DNA from: CAYFUL01 sp964346375
Lineage (GTDB): Bacteria; Bacillota; Clostridia; Tissierellales; Peptoniphilaceae
Assembly: GCA_964346375.1 (NCBI GenBank)
Contig: CAYFUL010000066.1
Span: forward strand, 1 to 7,605
DNA: 7,605 nt
Direction: 5' to 3'
Shown: positions 1-6,233 of the stretch, in pieces
How the letters are laid out: each line of letters starts with the position of its first letter
Numbering within the stretch: the stretch's first letter is position 1
Notes under the pieces: model-generated
What the model was told of the DNA's origin: nothing
Seen by the model: only the letters and a program-made list of their open reading frames with translations
The model's database searches: none
Translations under genes and position numbers: made by a program

Positions 1-5
1 TTTCT

Positions 6-37
6 CCCCTGGTCCCCCTTCGACCCCTCCTAACCCC
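6..37 (-). other. G-quadruplex-forming motif (four G-runs)
   Basis: On the minus strand four runs of guanine (34-37, 24-27, 14-18 and 6-9) are separated by loops of 6, 5 and 4 bases (TTAGGA, TCGAA, ACCA). This fits the canonical four-tetrad G-quadruplex pattern and stands out in an AT-rich chromosome. It lies beside the palindrome at 69-127 and may be one end of the same intergenic repeat, which seems to continue to the left of the window. The motif is read directly from the sequence. Folding in the cell, and any function, are inference. Confidence 0.6.
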
Positions 38-68
38 TCTCGCTCACTAAATGAAACTTTTTTCGGCA

Positions 69-127
69 AAGGCTAAAAATTCCAAACTCGCCCTACAGGC
101 TCAAACATGGAATTTTTTTTACGCCTT
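69..127. repeat. Large imperfect palindrome / hairpin element
   Basis: AAAAATTCCA (75-84) pairs exactly with TGGAATTTTT (108-117). Outside it, AAGGC (69-73) pairs with GCCTT (123-127) around a few unpaired bases. Inside it, GCC (90-92) can pair with GGC (98-100) across a five-base loop. A run of eight T (113-120) overlaps the right arm, so on the plus strand the structure could also act as a terminator for a gene left of the window. It looks like a dispersed intergenic hairpin repeat of the kind frequent in clostridial genomes (from memory, not searched). No second copy lies in this window. Confidence 0.5.
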
Positions 128-226
128 CACCTCAAAAAGTGTGTGGGAAGGTAATATTATTACTATTATTAAAATTTTATCGTCGAATTTTCGTTGTGTA
201 CGTGTTTTGTTGTATATGTATCTCAA

Positions 227-278
227 TGTACAGATACCCTATCCCCGCGGGTCGGGCGGGGACGCCCGACACCCTACC
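227..278 (-). repeat. GC-rich hairpin repeat, long form, copy A1
   Basis: Read on the minus strand from 278, the unit begins GGTAGGG, carries a perfect 8-bp stem (GTCGGGCG/CGCCCGAC, 251-270) with a four-base loop, and ends in TGTACA. It matches copy A2 at 6126-6177 at 48 of 52 positions, the first 31 being identical. Weaker similarity continues past TGTACA to about position 204 (ATACAT-containing AT-rich tail). No coding potential is evident. It belongs to the five-member family described under findings and is probably a non-autonomous dispersed element. Confidence 0.85.
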
Positions 279-328
279 AATGGTCGTAGTCCTATAAATT
301 TTACAATAATTCAACTTTCGTAACCACC

Positions 329-366
329 GGTAGGGGCGGCACGTCCCGAGCCGCCCGTTACAATGT
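329..366 (+). repeat. GC-rich hairpin repeat, short form, copy B1
   Basis: The unit begins GGTAGGGG, has a 7-bp stem (GGGCGGC, 334-340, with GCCGCCC, 350-356) around a nine-base loop, and ends in TTACAATGT. All 38 bases are identical to the reverse complement of 6234-6271. It shares the opening GGTAGGG, an internal CGTCCC and the closing TACAATG with the long-form copies, so it appears to be a shortened variant of the same family. It faces copy A1 across about 50 bp with the GGTAGGG ends inward. Confidence 0.85.
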
Positions 367-424
367 GTTCGGGTTTATTACCATTCTATTCTATATTACA
401 CATGTATTACTTCGACTTTTCTAT

Positions 425-464
425 ATTAAAAAAGTAGGTGCAGTTTGAAATTAACACCTACTTT
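425..464 (-). terminator. Intrinsic terminator of the minus-strand gene at 506-1198
   Basis: A perfect 10-bp stem (431-440 with 455-464, core GTAGGTG/CACCTAC) encloses a 14-base loop. Read on the minus strand it runs directly into TTTTTTAATA. It lies about 40 bp beyond the stop codon of the precorrin-2 dehydrogenase-like gene, as expected for its transcript end. On the plus strand the following bases are not a good U-tract, so it looks unidirectional. Confidence 0.8.
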
Positions 465-505
465 ATTAAAAAACGCAAAATGGAAGCAAAATTGCCTACA
501 TTTTT

Positions 506-1198
506 TTAATTTTCTTCCCTATCTTCCCCAGAAGATACATCCTCCAAATTTTCTGTAGAAGAAATACCTTCAAATTCCTCTACTCTCTCCCTATTCTCAT
601 CTTTTAATCCTACAAGGTATGTTGAGAGATTTATTGTCTCTGAATCGTAAAGCTCCTTTATTATCTTATCAACATCTGGTGAATTTTTCTTTACAAGGGC
701 TGTACGAATTTCGTTAAGTATGGAAAATTTTTCCGGGTCATACTTTGTAAGGAATATTTGTAAATCCTTTAGTACCTTATTTTCTATAGTTGGGTTATAT
801 GTTCTAGTTGATACTGAAAGGGAAAGCTCCTCTGAAAATGCCTTTGGCAATATTGAAAAGTCTGAGCTTTTTGGTTTATCCAGTCTAAAAAATGGTATGG
901 AAGATTTTTTTGCCCTTAGTTCCATAGCATTATCCACAGCTAAATCTCCCGTTGCTATTATTACATAGTCATAGGAGAAAAATATTGTATTCTCATCTAC
1001 AACCTGTTCCTTGTGTAAAAATTTGTCGGGATTGGTTTTTATTAGATGTTGAATTTTAATATTCATCTCTGGAGAAATTACATATACCTTTGCCATAGAG
1101 ACAAGTATCTCCTTTAAAATATCCTCTAATTCGTCTTGCCATCCTAGAACGAGAAAATTTTTATCCGCCGTATCAATATTAATCGGTAAGTATCTCAT
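506..1198 (-). CDS. Diverged precorrin-2 dehydrogenase / siroheme synthase N-domain-like protein
   Basis: The 230-residue product follows the order of the CysG N-terminal/Met8 family. It opens YLPINID, then has a hydrophobic beta strand (FLVLG, 15-19), IISPE-like VISPE (40-44), IATGDLAVDN (81-90, family ATxxxxxN), a putative catalytic Asp in RLDKP (D107), DFSILPKAF (113-121) and STRTYNP (130-136, family STxGxSP). Family members oxidise precorrin-2 to sirohydrochlorin with NAD+. Here the normal GGGxVAxRK dinucleotide loop is replaced by LGWQDELED (18-26), so cofactor binding and activity are doubtful. The last 30 residues form a very acidic tail. The start is placed at the ATG at 1198 because GGAGGTG (1208-1202) sits five bases before it; an ATG at 1210 is in frame but has no ribosome site. 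The gene stands alone, with its own promoter and terminator and no other haem or cobalamin gene in view. The family is fairly sure, the activity is not. Confidence 0.75.
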   Translation of the reverse strand: MRYLPINIDTADKNFLVLGWQDELEDILKEILVSMAKVYVISPEMNIKIQHLIKTNPDKFLHKEQVVDENTIFFSYDYVIIATGDLAVDNAMELRAKKSSIPFFRLDKPKSSDFSILPKAFSEELSLSVSTRTYNPTIENKVLKDLQIFLTKYDPEKFSILNEIRTALVKKNSPDVDKIIKELYDSETINLSTYLVGLKDENRERVEEFEGISSTENLEDVSSGEDREEN

Positions 1199-1222
1199 AA
1201 GCACCTCCATATTATTAGTCTT

Positions 1223-1250
1223 ATTCTATCACAAAATACTCACTTCACAA
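1223..1250 (-). promoter_or_regulatory. Promoter of the precorrin-2 dehydrogenase-like gene
   Basis: On the minus strand TTGTGA (1250-1245) lies 16 bp before TAGAAT (1228-1223), and the latter is preceded by TGA, giving an extended -10 (TGATAGAAT). A transcript starting about seven bases later, near 1216, would have a leader of roughly 18 bases carrying the GGAGG site. The -10 is strong and the -35 moderate. Confidence 0.6.
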
Positions 1251-1260
1251 ATTGATTTAA

Positions 1261-1276
1261 TAATATTGTAATATTA
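1261..1276. promoter_or_regulatory. Perfect 7-2-7 palindrome between divergent promoters (candidate operator)
   Basis: TAATATT (1261-1267) and AATATTA (1270-1276) are exact inverted repeats around GT. The site lies between the two divergent promoters, touching the -35 zone of the SLH operon and about 10 bp upstream of the -35 of the minus-strand gene. This is where a dimeric regulator could affect either or both. Because the arms contain only A and T, chance occurrence in this AT-rich DNA is a real possibility. No regulator is encoded in the window. Confidence 0.35.
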
Positions 1277-1291
1277 GACCTACCTAATCTT

Positions 1292-1313
1292 TGGTATAAT
1301 GTCTTGAGGAGGT
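1292..1313 (+). promoter_or_regulatory. Extended -10 promoter and ribosome site of the SLH operon
   Basis: TGGTATAAT (1292-1300) is a perfect extended -10 with consensus TATAAT at 1295-1300. No good -35 is present; TTAGAC at 1274-1279 is the nearest, with a short 15-bp spacer. The Shine-Dalgarno GAGGAGGT spans 1306-1313, so a start about seven bases after the -10 would begin the mRNA at the ribosome site itself and leave a leader of about 11 bases before the ATG at 1318. This is the only evident promoter for the three SLH genes. Confidence 0.75.
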
Positions 1314-1317
1314 AATT

Positions 1318-3315
1318 ATGAAAAAATTTAATGTTAAGAAAATTGGAGTTATTGCACTAGCTGCTGCATCAATTTTAACCTCAAATGTTATGGCTAAAAC
1401 TTTTCCTGATGTAAATTCAGACTACAGTTGGGCGCAAAGTTCAATAGGTAAATTAAGCGATAAGGGTATAATAAATGGGTTTGCAGATGGAAAGTACTAT
1501 CCTGCTAAATTTGTAAGTTTTGAGGAAACTATGCAGCTTATTTTTGGGATTTTAAATCCTACTACTAGCGAAATTTCTACTGCAAGGGATAAATATTCCG
1601 ATACTGTAAAAAATCAAGGCGTTAGTAGTTGGGCAGTTGATGCTGTAAGTTATGCACTAGAAAAGGGAGTAATTTCTACAGGTACCCTTTCTTCAGCTAA
1701 GGAAAATGGATTTTTTGAAACTGATGAGTCTAAGAGATTCTATCCTGCAAGAAAGGACATTGCAATTTTTTATGCTAAGGCTCTTGGAATGAAACCAGAT
1801 GGAAATACTTCTCTATTAAAACACGATGATCTAGATAAGCTAAACGATACCACAAAGGGTTACCTTGCAAATCTTGTAAAGGTAGGAGTTTTTACAGCTA
1901 CTGGATCTGATGGAAAGTTTGAAGGAGATAGAGGTATTACTCGTGCTGAAATGGCAATTATTACAGACAAGGCATACGAGAACAAGGGTAAGGTTGCAGA
2001 AAAAACTGTTGAAGGAACGGTAGACTATCTTTCTGAAGCACAAAATATAAAGTTTATAGTAATCTCTGTAAATGGTACTACTACTAAACAGGTATTTAAT
2101 TTTGATAACTCTACTAAGTTTAAAGATGGAAATAAATTTGTTTCTATTTCTGATGTAAAACCTGGTATGAGAATTAAAGTTACCTATGGTGGAAATAACG
2201 ACTCTAATACTAATGGAACTGCTTCTCTAGTTGAGATTCTTGCTCCTGAAAGTCATAAGTACGTTGGATATATTGACTATATTAATTCTAACGATAAATG
2301 GAGAATAGGATATAGAGAACTTGATAGAAACATTGACTATACTGCTAATGGAATTACAGTTTCAAAAACTAATGATTTTAATTTAGCAAGTAATGTAAGT
2401 ATCTACAGACTTGGAGAAGACGTACTTGCAAATAGGGCACAAGTTGGAGATTTAATTGAATTTGATACAGATAATTTAGATAGAGTAATATCTGTAGATC
2501 TTTTCCCAGAAAGTGGTTCAGTTAAGGGTAAACTTGTAAGAAAAACTACCCCTACCCACTCAATTCCTGGTTCTATTGTATTAAAACTTAAAAATAATAG
2601 GGATTATACATTCTATGTAACCTATGACAATATGAATAAGAGCAATGGTAGAGATGAAAATAATTTCTTTACAAATCTTAAAGAGGGAAATGAATATACA
2701 GTTTCACTAAAGCACAAGAATGTAATTTCCTTTGGCGATAATTTAGTTTCTAAATCAGATGTTGAAGGAAGAATTACCTTCCTTTCAGTTCCTGGAAGAT
2801 TTGGAACTGGTGCAAATCAAGGAAGAATTGAGTTAGAATCAACTGGCTATAATTCAAGTAGAAGAGTTTACTATATAACTACATCTACTAGATTTATCGA
2901 TCCAAATGGTAAAGATATTACAAATGAAGTTCTTAATAATGACTATTATGTAAGGAATTATTTTGAAAATGGATCTATTGTAAAAGTTGATATCTCAGAA
3001 GATAACAATCGTAATGAAATTGCAGTAAATATTAAGGCAACTAGCACTAGCAGCTATGGACAAACTTTCACTGCAAGAGTTACATTAGATAGATATAGTT
3101 ACGATAATGATAGGGTAACCACTTACAATCTATATATAGGAAATAGATTAGTATCTCAAAGTGAAGGTCAGGCTTATAAGTTTGATAATATTGAGTTACT
3201 TCAAAGGGAATACAGAAATACAGGTAAATATGAATTTGACATTGAAGGTAGAGTAACTGAAGAGCCGGCATATGGACGTAGTGGAATTTTGAGAATAGAT
3301 AGAATCATAAGATAA
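1318..3315 (+). CDS. Exported triple-SLH surface protein, five beta modules (SLH-1)
   Basis: The 665-residue product has a signal peptide (basic KK start, hydrophobic core 9-22, likely cleavage after VMA, 24-26). Three S-layer-homology repeats follow at about 28-78 (FPDV...SWAQ...IINGFADGKYYP), 101-157 (WAVDAVSYALEKGVI) and 167-220 (ending ITRAEMAIITDKAY). SLH triplets generally anchor proteins to pyruvylated secondary cell-wall polymer. Only the third repeat keeps the key TRAE motif (208-211); repeats one and two have SFEE and RKDI at that place. The rest looks like about five consecutive beta-rich modules (roughly 232-308, 316-397, 401-483, 482-575, 583-663). Each has a VxGxI-like opening strand and several an Lx(V/E)Gxx(I/V) turn (VKPGMRIKV, VGDLIEF, LKEGNEYTV), like small OB/beta-barrel repeats in other SLH proteins. 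No enzyme motif was recognised. It is the first gene of the operon, has the best ribosome site, and is likely an abundant surface or S-layer-associated protein. Confidence 0.9.
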   Translation: MKKFNVKKIGVIALAAASILTSNVMAKTFPDVNSDYSWAQSSIGKLSDKGIINGFADGKYYPAKFVSFEETMQLIFGILNPTTSEISTARDKYSDTVKNQGVSSWAVDAVSYALEKGVISTGTLSSAKENGFFETDESKRFYPARKDIAIFYAKALGMKPDGNTSLLKHDDLDKLNDTTKGYLANLVKVGVFTATGSDGKFEGDRGITRAEMAIITDKAYENKGKVAEKTVEGTVDYLSEAQNIKFIVISVNGTTTKQVFNFDNSTKFKDGNKFVSISDVKPGMRIKVTYGGNNDSNTNGTASLVEILAPESHKYVGYIDYINSNDKWRIGYRELDRNIDYTANGITVSKTNDFNLASNVSIYRLGEDVLANRAQVGDLIEFDTDNLDRVISVDLFPESGSVKGKLVRKTTPTHSIPGSIVLKLKNNRDYTFYVTYDNMNKSNGRDENNFFTNLKEGNEYTVSLKHKNVISFGDNLVSKSDVEGRITFLSVPGRFGTGANQGRIELESTGYNSSRRVYYITTSTRFIDPNGKDITNEVLNNDYYVRNYFENGSIVKVDISEDNNRNEIAVNIKATSTSSYGQTFTARVTLDRYSYDNDRVTTYNLYIGNRLVSQSEGQAYKFDNIELLQREYRNTGKYEFDIEGRVTEEPAYGRSGILRIDRIIR

Positions 3316-3332
3316 TAAGGAGCTGAAAAATA

Positions 3333-5027
3333 ATGAAGGGTATTAAGAGAATTGCAGTAATAGGACTTTCTGCCATTGCTCTTATTCCAAATAGTTTACT
3401 AGCAAAATCATTTCCCGATTTAAAAATCGGGTATGATTGGGCTGTACCAGCTATTTCAAGGTTAAGTGACAGACAGATTATAAATGGATTTGAGGATGGA
3501 AATTACTATCCTGCAAAATATGTAAGTTTTGAAGAGACTATGCAGCTTCTTCTTGGAATACTAAATCCATCCCAAGGAGATTTAAATACTGCAAAGGCAA
3601 ATTATTCAACTATAGCTAAAAACTATGGAGTAAATGAATGGGCAATTCCTGCAGTTAGTTACGCAATGAGTAAGGCAATAATTGACGAGGATGTACTAAA
3701 AAATGCTAAGGCTGGAAAATTTTTTGATGTAGAGGAAGTTAGAGGCTACCCAAGTAGGGCAGATATTTCCGTTTACTTTGCAAAGGCACTAGATATAAAA
3801 CAGTATACAGATATGAGCCTATTAAAACATAAGGACGTAGAAAAGATACCATACCTTGCTAAGACATACCTTTCTGGACTAATTAAAGAGGGGATTTTCA
3901 CCTCTACTGGTTCAGATGGATACTTTAATCCAGATAAGGGAATAACTAGAGCAGAGATGGCTATTATTACAGATAAGTCCTACGATTTTAAAGTGGGAGC
4001 AAAGGTAACTGTAAGAGAAGAGTCTAAGGACTTAAAGGGATTTATTAAAAACATTAACGGAAATACAATTTCCATAAACTACACAAATAAATCCACAACA
4101 GTAAACGATAAAATTCCAAGTATCTATACTACTGATAAGACTAGTACATTTGAAATTGCACCAAATGGAAAAATACTAGGTCTTAATGAAGAAATTAAGG
4201 TAGATAATTTAAGAGTAAATGACCTAGTAGAATTTACAGTAAATTCCGACGGAAAGATTTCCCTTATGGAAGTGTACCCACAGGACGGAAATGTAAGGGC
4301 GAAATTAATTAGGAAGTTCTCAGTACCAGGTGGAGATTTTATAGGAAGTGAGTACCTACTACGTCTTCCAGATGGTAGAGAAAGATCCTTCTACCTTCAA
4401 ATAAATAGATATGGTACAAAGGATGATAGCAATTCCTTTGTAAATCTAAAAGAGGGAGAATTTGCAGTATTTAGTACTAAGTACAAGAGCTTATTCTACT
4501 ACAACCTAGAAAATAAATCCCAAGACAACTATGGAATAGTAAAGGATTTATATATAGGCTGGTCAGGAATTGGAACACTAACTCTACAAAATGGAATGAA
4601 TTATAGAATAGATTCCTCAACAATTTTTGGAAGAGGAACTGAAACTACAGCTTTATTCCCAAATCCAAATTCAAGAGATTTTATTGGTAAAACTGTAAAA
4701 ATTGAAGCTGAAGGAGATTTAGCTAAGAGAGTAATTATGGTAGACCAAGATAAAACAGGGTTTTTTGAAGGAAACGCAGTAGTAAAAACTGATGGAGTAC
4801 TAGATGTAGGTTCATCTATCCTTGGTTCAGAGCAGTATAGACACGACATAGAAGTTACTAGAATAGATAGTGCATTTGATACTGCTGAAAATGCAAAGTA
4901 TATAAATAGAACCTATACCTTATTTTCTTCAAAGAAGTTTGCTAAAGGAGAAAAATTAAAAGTTAGAATGACAGTTGACCAAAATAATATAGTGAACTGT
5001 GAAATTTTAGGATACGCACAATATTAA
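3333..5027 (+). CDS. Exported triple-SLH surface protein, four beta modules (SLH-2)
   Basis: This 564-residue paralogue of SLH-1 begins 17 bp after it. It has a signal peptide cleaved probably after LLA (22-24) and SLH repeats at about 27-77, 99-153 and 163-217, with TRAE only in the third (205-208). Roughly four beta-rich modules follow at 235-316, 320-398, 400-474 and 475-564. Modules one and two correspond to modules two and three of SLH-1: RVNDLVEF against QVGDLIEF, then NVRAKLIRK against SVKGKLVRK, then FVNLKEGEFAVF against FTNLKEGNEYTV. SLH-2 therefore looks like SLH-1 lacking its first module. Nucleotide identity is also high in SLH repeat one (about 3504-3569 against 1495-1560), indicating duplication. 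AAGGAG (3317-3322) lies ten bases before the ATG, slightly far but usable. The likely role is a wall-polymer-bound surface protein with unknown ligand. Confidence 0.9.
   Translation: MKGIKRIAVIGLSAIALIPNSLLAKSFPDLKIGYDWAVPAISRLSDRQIINGFEDGNYYPAKYVSFEETMQLLLGILNPSQGDLNTAKANYSTIAKNYGVNEWAIPAVSYAMSKAIIDEDVLKNAKAGKFFDVEEVRGYPSRADISVYFAKALDIKQYTDMSLLKHKDVEKIPYLAKTYLSGLIKEGIFTSTGSDGYFNPDKGITRAEMAIITDKSYDFKVGAKVTVREESKDLKGFIKNINGNTISINYTNKSTTVNDKIPSIYTTDKTSTFEIAPNGKILGLNEEIKVDNLRVNDLVEFTVNSDGKISLMEVYPQDGNVRAKLIRKFSVPGGDFIGSEYLLRLPDGRERSFYLQINRYGTKDDSNSFVNLKEGEFAVFSTKYKSLFYYNLENKSQDNYGIVKDLYIGWSGIGTLTLQNGMNYRIDSSTIFGRGTETTALFPNPNSRDFIGKTVKIEAEGDLAKRVIMVDQDKTGFFEGNAVVKTDGVLDVGSSILGSEQYRHDIEVTRIDSAFDTAENAKYINRTYTLFSSKKFAKGEKLKVRMTVDQNNIVNCEILGYAQY
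3414..3431 (+). other. Short perfect hairpin within the SLH-2 coding sequence
   Basis: CCCGATT (3414-3420) pairs with AATCGGG (3425-3431) around the four-base loop TAAA. It sits just after the signal-peptide codons, at the codons for PDLKIG. No U-tract follows, so it is not a terminator. It could affect translation pace or mRNA processing inside the operon, or be chance. Confidence 0.4.
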
Positions 5028-5029
5028 TT

Positions 5030-5992
5030 ATGAGAAAAATGAAGAAGATAATAATAGCACTACTGGTAATTACCCTACTACCTGGAGCAGTTTTTGCGAA
5101 TAGTTTTTCAGACGTAAATGAAACAGACTATGGATGGGCGTACAAGGAAATAGAAAGTCTAAGTGGAATGAAAATATTAAATGGATATCCAGATGGAACA
5201 TTTAAACCAGAAAGACCAGTTTCCTTTTTAGAGGTAATGACAATAATAAAAACACTACAAAATCCAAATTTACAGGAACTTCAGTCCGCAATGTCCCAGT
5301 ATGGAGAGTTGGTAAGAGGATATGGAGTAGATGAATGGGCGGTAGAAAGTGTAACCTATTTAATTTCAAAGGGTGTTATAACAGAAAAGACATTACAAAA
5401 GGCAAGGAAAGTAAATTTAATCGGGGAGAAGATAAAATATCCCGATAGAAATTCGGTTTCAGTGTACTTTGCAAGAGGACTAGGACTAGATGAAAATGGA
5501 GATATTGGATTACTAAGGCATAGAGATTTAGAAAAAATACCTGCCATTACCAAGGGGTACCTTGGAAATTTAATAAAGGCTGGAATATTTTCATCAACAG
5601 GTTCAGATGGACTATTCCAAGGTGAAAGATATATAACTAGAGCAGAAACTGCAATAATAACGGACAGAAGCTTTAAATATTTAAATAATACTAAAGAGGA
5701 AATTCCAGTAGTTACACCAGAGGAAAAACCAGCAGATCCTGTAGACACAGTAAAGCCACTTGAAGAAAACAATACTGTGGAAAAAGAAGCAGATTTAGTC
5801 GTAAGAGTAGTAGAAAATAATGGAAATACATTAAAGGTATTTATTATGACTTCAACGACGGAGGATTTTATTTCCGGGAAGGAAGTAATACTACCAGTAA
5901 GCACATCCTACACAGATGGGGAATTGATTTCAATAAAAATAAAATACAAGGGAATGGATAGTATTGTAGTTACAGATATAAAAAAGATATAG
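5030..5992 (+). CDS. Exported triple-SLH protein with acidic linker and one beta module (SLH-3)
   Basis: This 320-residue product is the third paralogue and starts two bases after the SLH-2 stop. The signal peptide has an MRKMKK basic start and probable cleavage after VFA (21-23). SLH repeats lie at about 25-76, 98-150 and 160-214; again only the third has TRAE (203-206), the others having SFLE and NSVS. A Pro/Glu-rich linker (about 222-253) then leads to one beta module (254-318). No convincing Shine-Dalgarno precedes the ATG at 5030; the nearest AGGA (5009-5012) is 17 bases away. Translation is therefore probably coupled to termination of SLH-2 (TAATTATG). An in-frame ATG at 5039 is an alternative start with only weak support. 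It may be a minimal wall anchor or accessory of the two larger proteins, made in smaller amounts. That role is inferred from length and translation signals only. Confidence 0.88.
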   Translation: MRKMKKIIIALLVITLLPGAVFANSFSDVNETDYGWAYKEIESLSGMKILNGYPDGTFKPERPVSFLEVMTIIKTLQNPNLQELQSAMSQYGELVRGYGVDEWAVESVTYLISKGVITEKTLQKARKVNLIGEKIKYPDRNSVSVYFARGLGLDENGDIGLLRHRDLEKIPAITKGYLGNLIKAGIFSSTGSDGLFQGERYITRAETAIITDRSFKYLNNTKEEIPVVTPEEKPADPVDTVKPLEENNTVEKEADLVVRVVENNGNTLKVFIMTSTTEDFISGKEVILPVSTSYTDGELISIKIKYKGMDSIVVTDIKKI

Positions 5993-6025
5993 AAGTAAAT
6001 TACAAATACATTACCGAATAAATTT

Positions 6026-6055
6026 GGGCTGGGCAGAAATGCTCAACCTTTTTTT
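6026..6055 (+). terminator. Intrinsic terminator of the SLH operon
   Basis: GGCTGGGCA (6027-6035) pairs with TGCTCAACC (6040-6048) with one mismatch and one G-T pair, around a GAAA tetraloop. Seven T follow at 6049-6055. It lies 34 bp after the SLH-3 stop codon and closes the three-gene transcript. Confidence 0.85.
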
Positions 6056-6125
6056 ATTGGTGTATTAAAAATTATTAGGGATAGAAATATTATTAGTGGT
6101 TAGTGTTGGTATAAAAATGAACTGT

Positions 6126-6177
6126 GGTAGGGTGTCGGGCGTCCCCGCCCGACCCGAGGGTAGAGGGCATCTGTACA
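6126..6177 (+). repeat. GC-rich hairpin repeat, long form, copy A2
   Basis: It begins GGTAGGGTG, contains the 8-bp stem GTCGGGCG/CGCCCGAC (6134-6153) with loop TCCC, and ends TGTACA. An AT-rich tail (ATGAAATACATTTG) continues to about 6200 and is shared in weaker form with copies A1 and A3. It pairs with B2 as an outward-facing inverted pair: GGTAGGG at 6126 and CCTACC ending at 6271 delimit a 146-bp unit with inverted ends, resembling a miniature inverted-repeat element. Confidence 0.85.
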
Positions 6178-6233
6178 ATGAAATACATTTGCATTGAAAT
6201 TTTTTTCGAGTTCGAACTTTACGAAACTCCATT

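Noticed and set aside
51..323. Plus-strand open frame of 90 codons in the left intergenic region
   Set aside because: It crosses the palindrome and two GC-rich repeats, has no ribosome site and an odd composition. It is an accidental frame.
329..366. Intrinsic terminator or tRNA-like structure in the GC hairpins
   Set aside because: No U-tract follows the stems, and there are no tRNA arms or conserved T-loop. The better explanation is a dispersed hairpin repeat.
720..968. Plus-strand open frame inside the tetrapyrrole-like gene
   Set aside because: Lies antisense to a well-supported gene, with no ribosome site and no family resemblance.
4601..4849. Minus-strand open frame inside SLH-2 (similar ones at 1840-2043 and 3080-3271)
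   Set aside because: All are antisense to clear SLH coding sequence and look like composition shadows.
5356..5904. 182-codon open frame on the minus strand opposite SLH-3
   Set aside because: It mirrors the A-rich sense codons of SLH-3, giving a Ser/Phe-rich sequence with no recognisable domain, and the gene on the other strand is convincing.
6070..6125. Possible promoter (TTGGTATAAA) just before repeat A2
   Set aside because: There is no -35, no ribosome site and no gene downstream, and AT-rich DNA gives such matches often.
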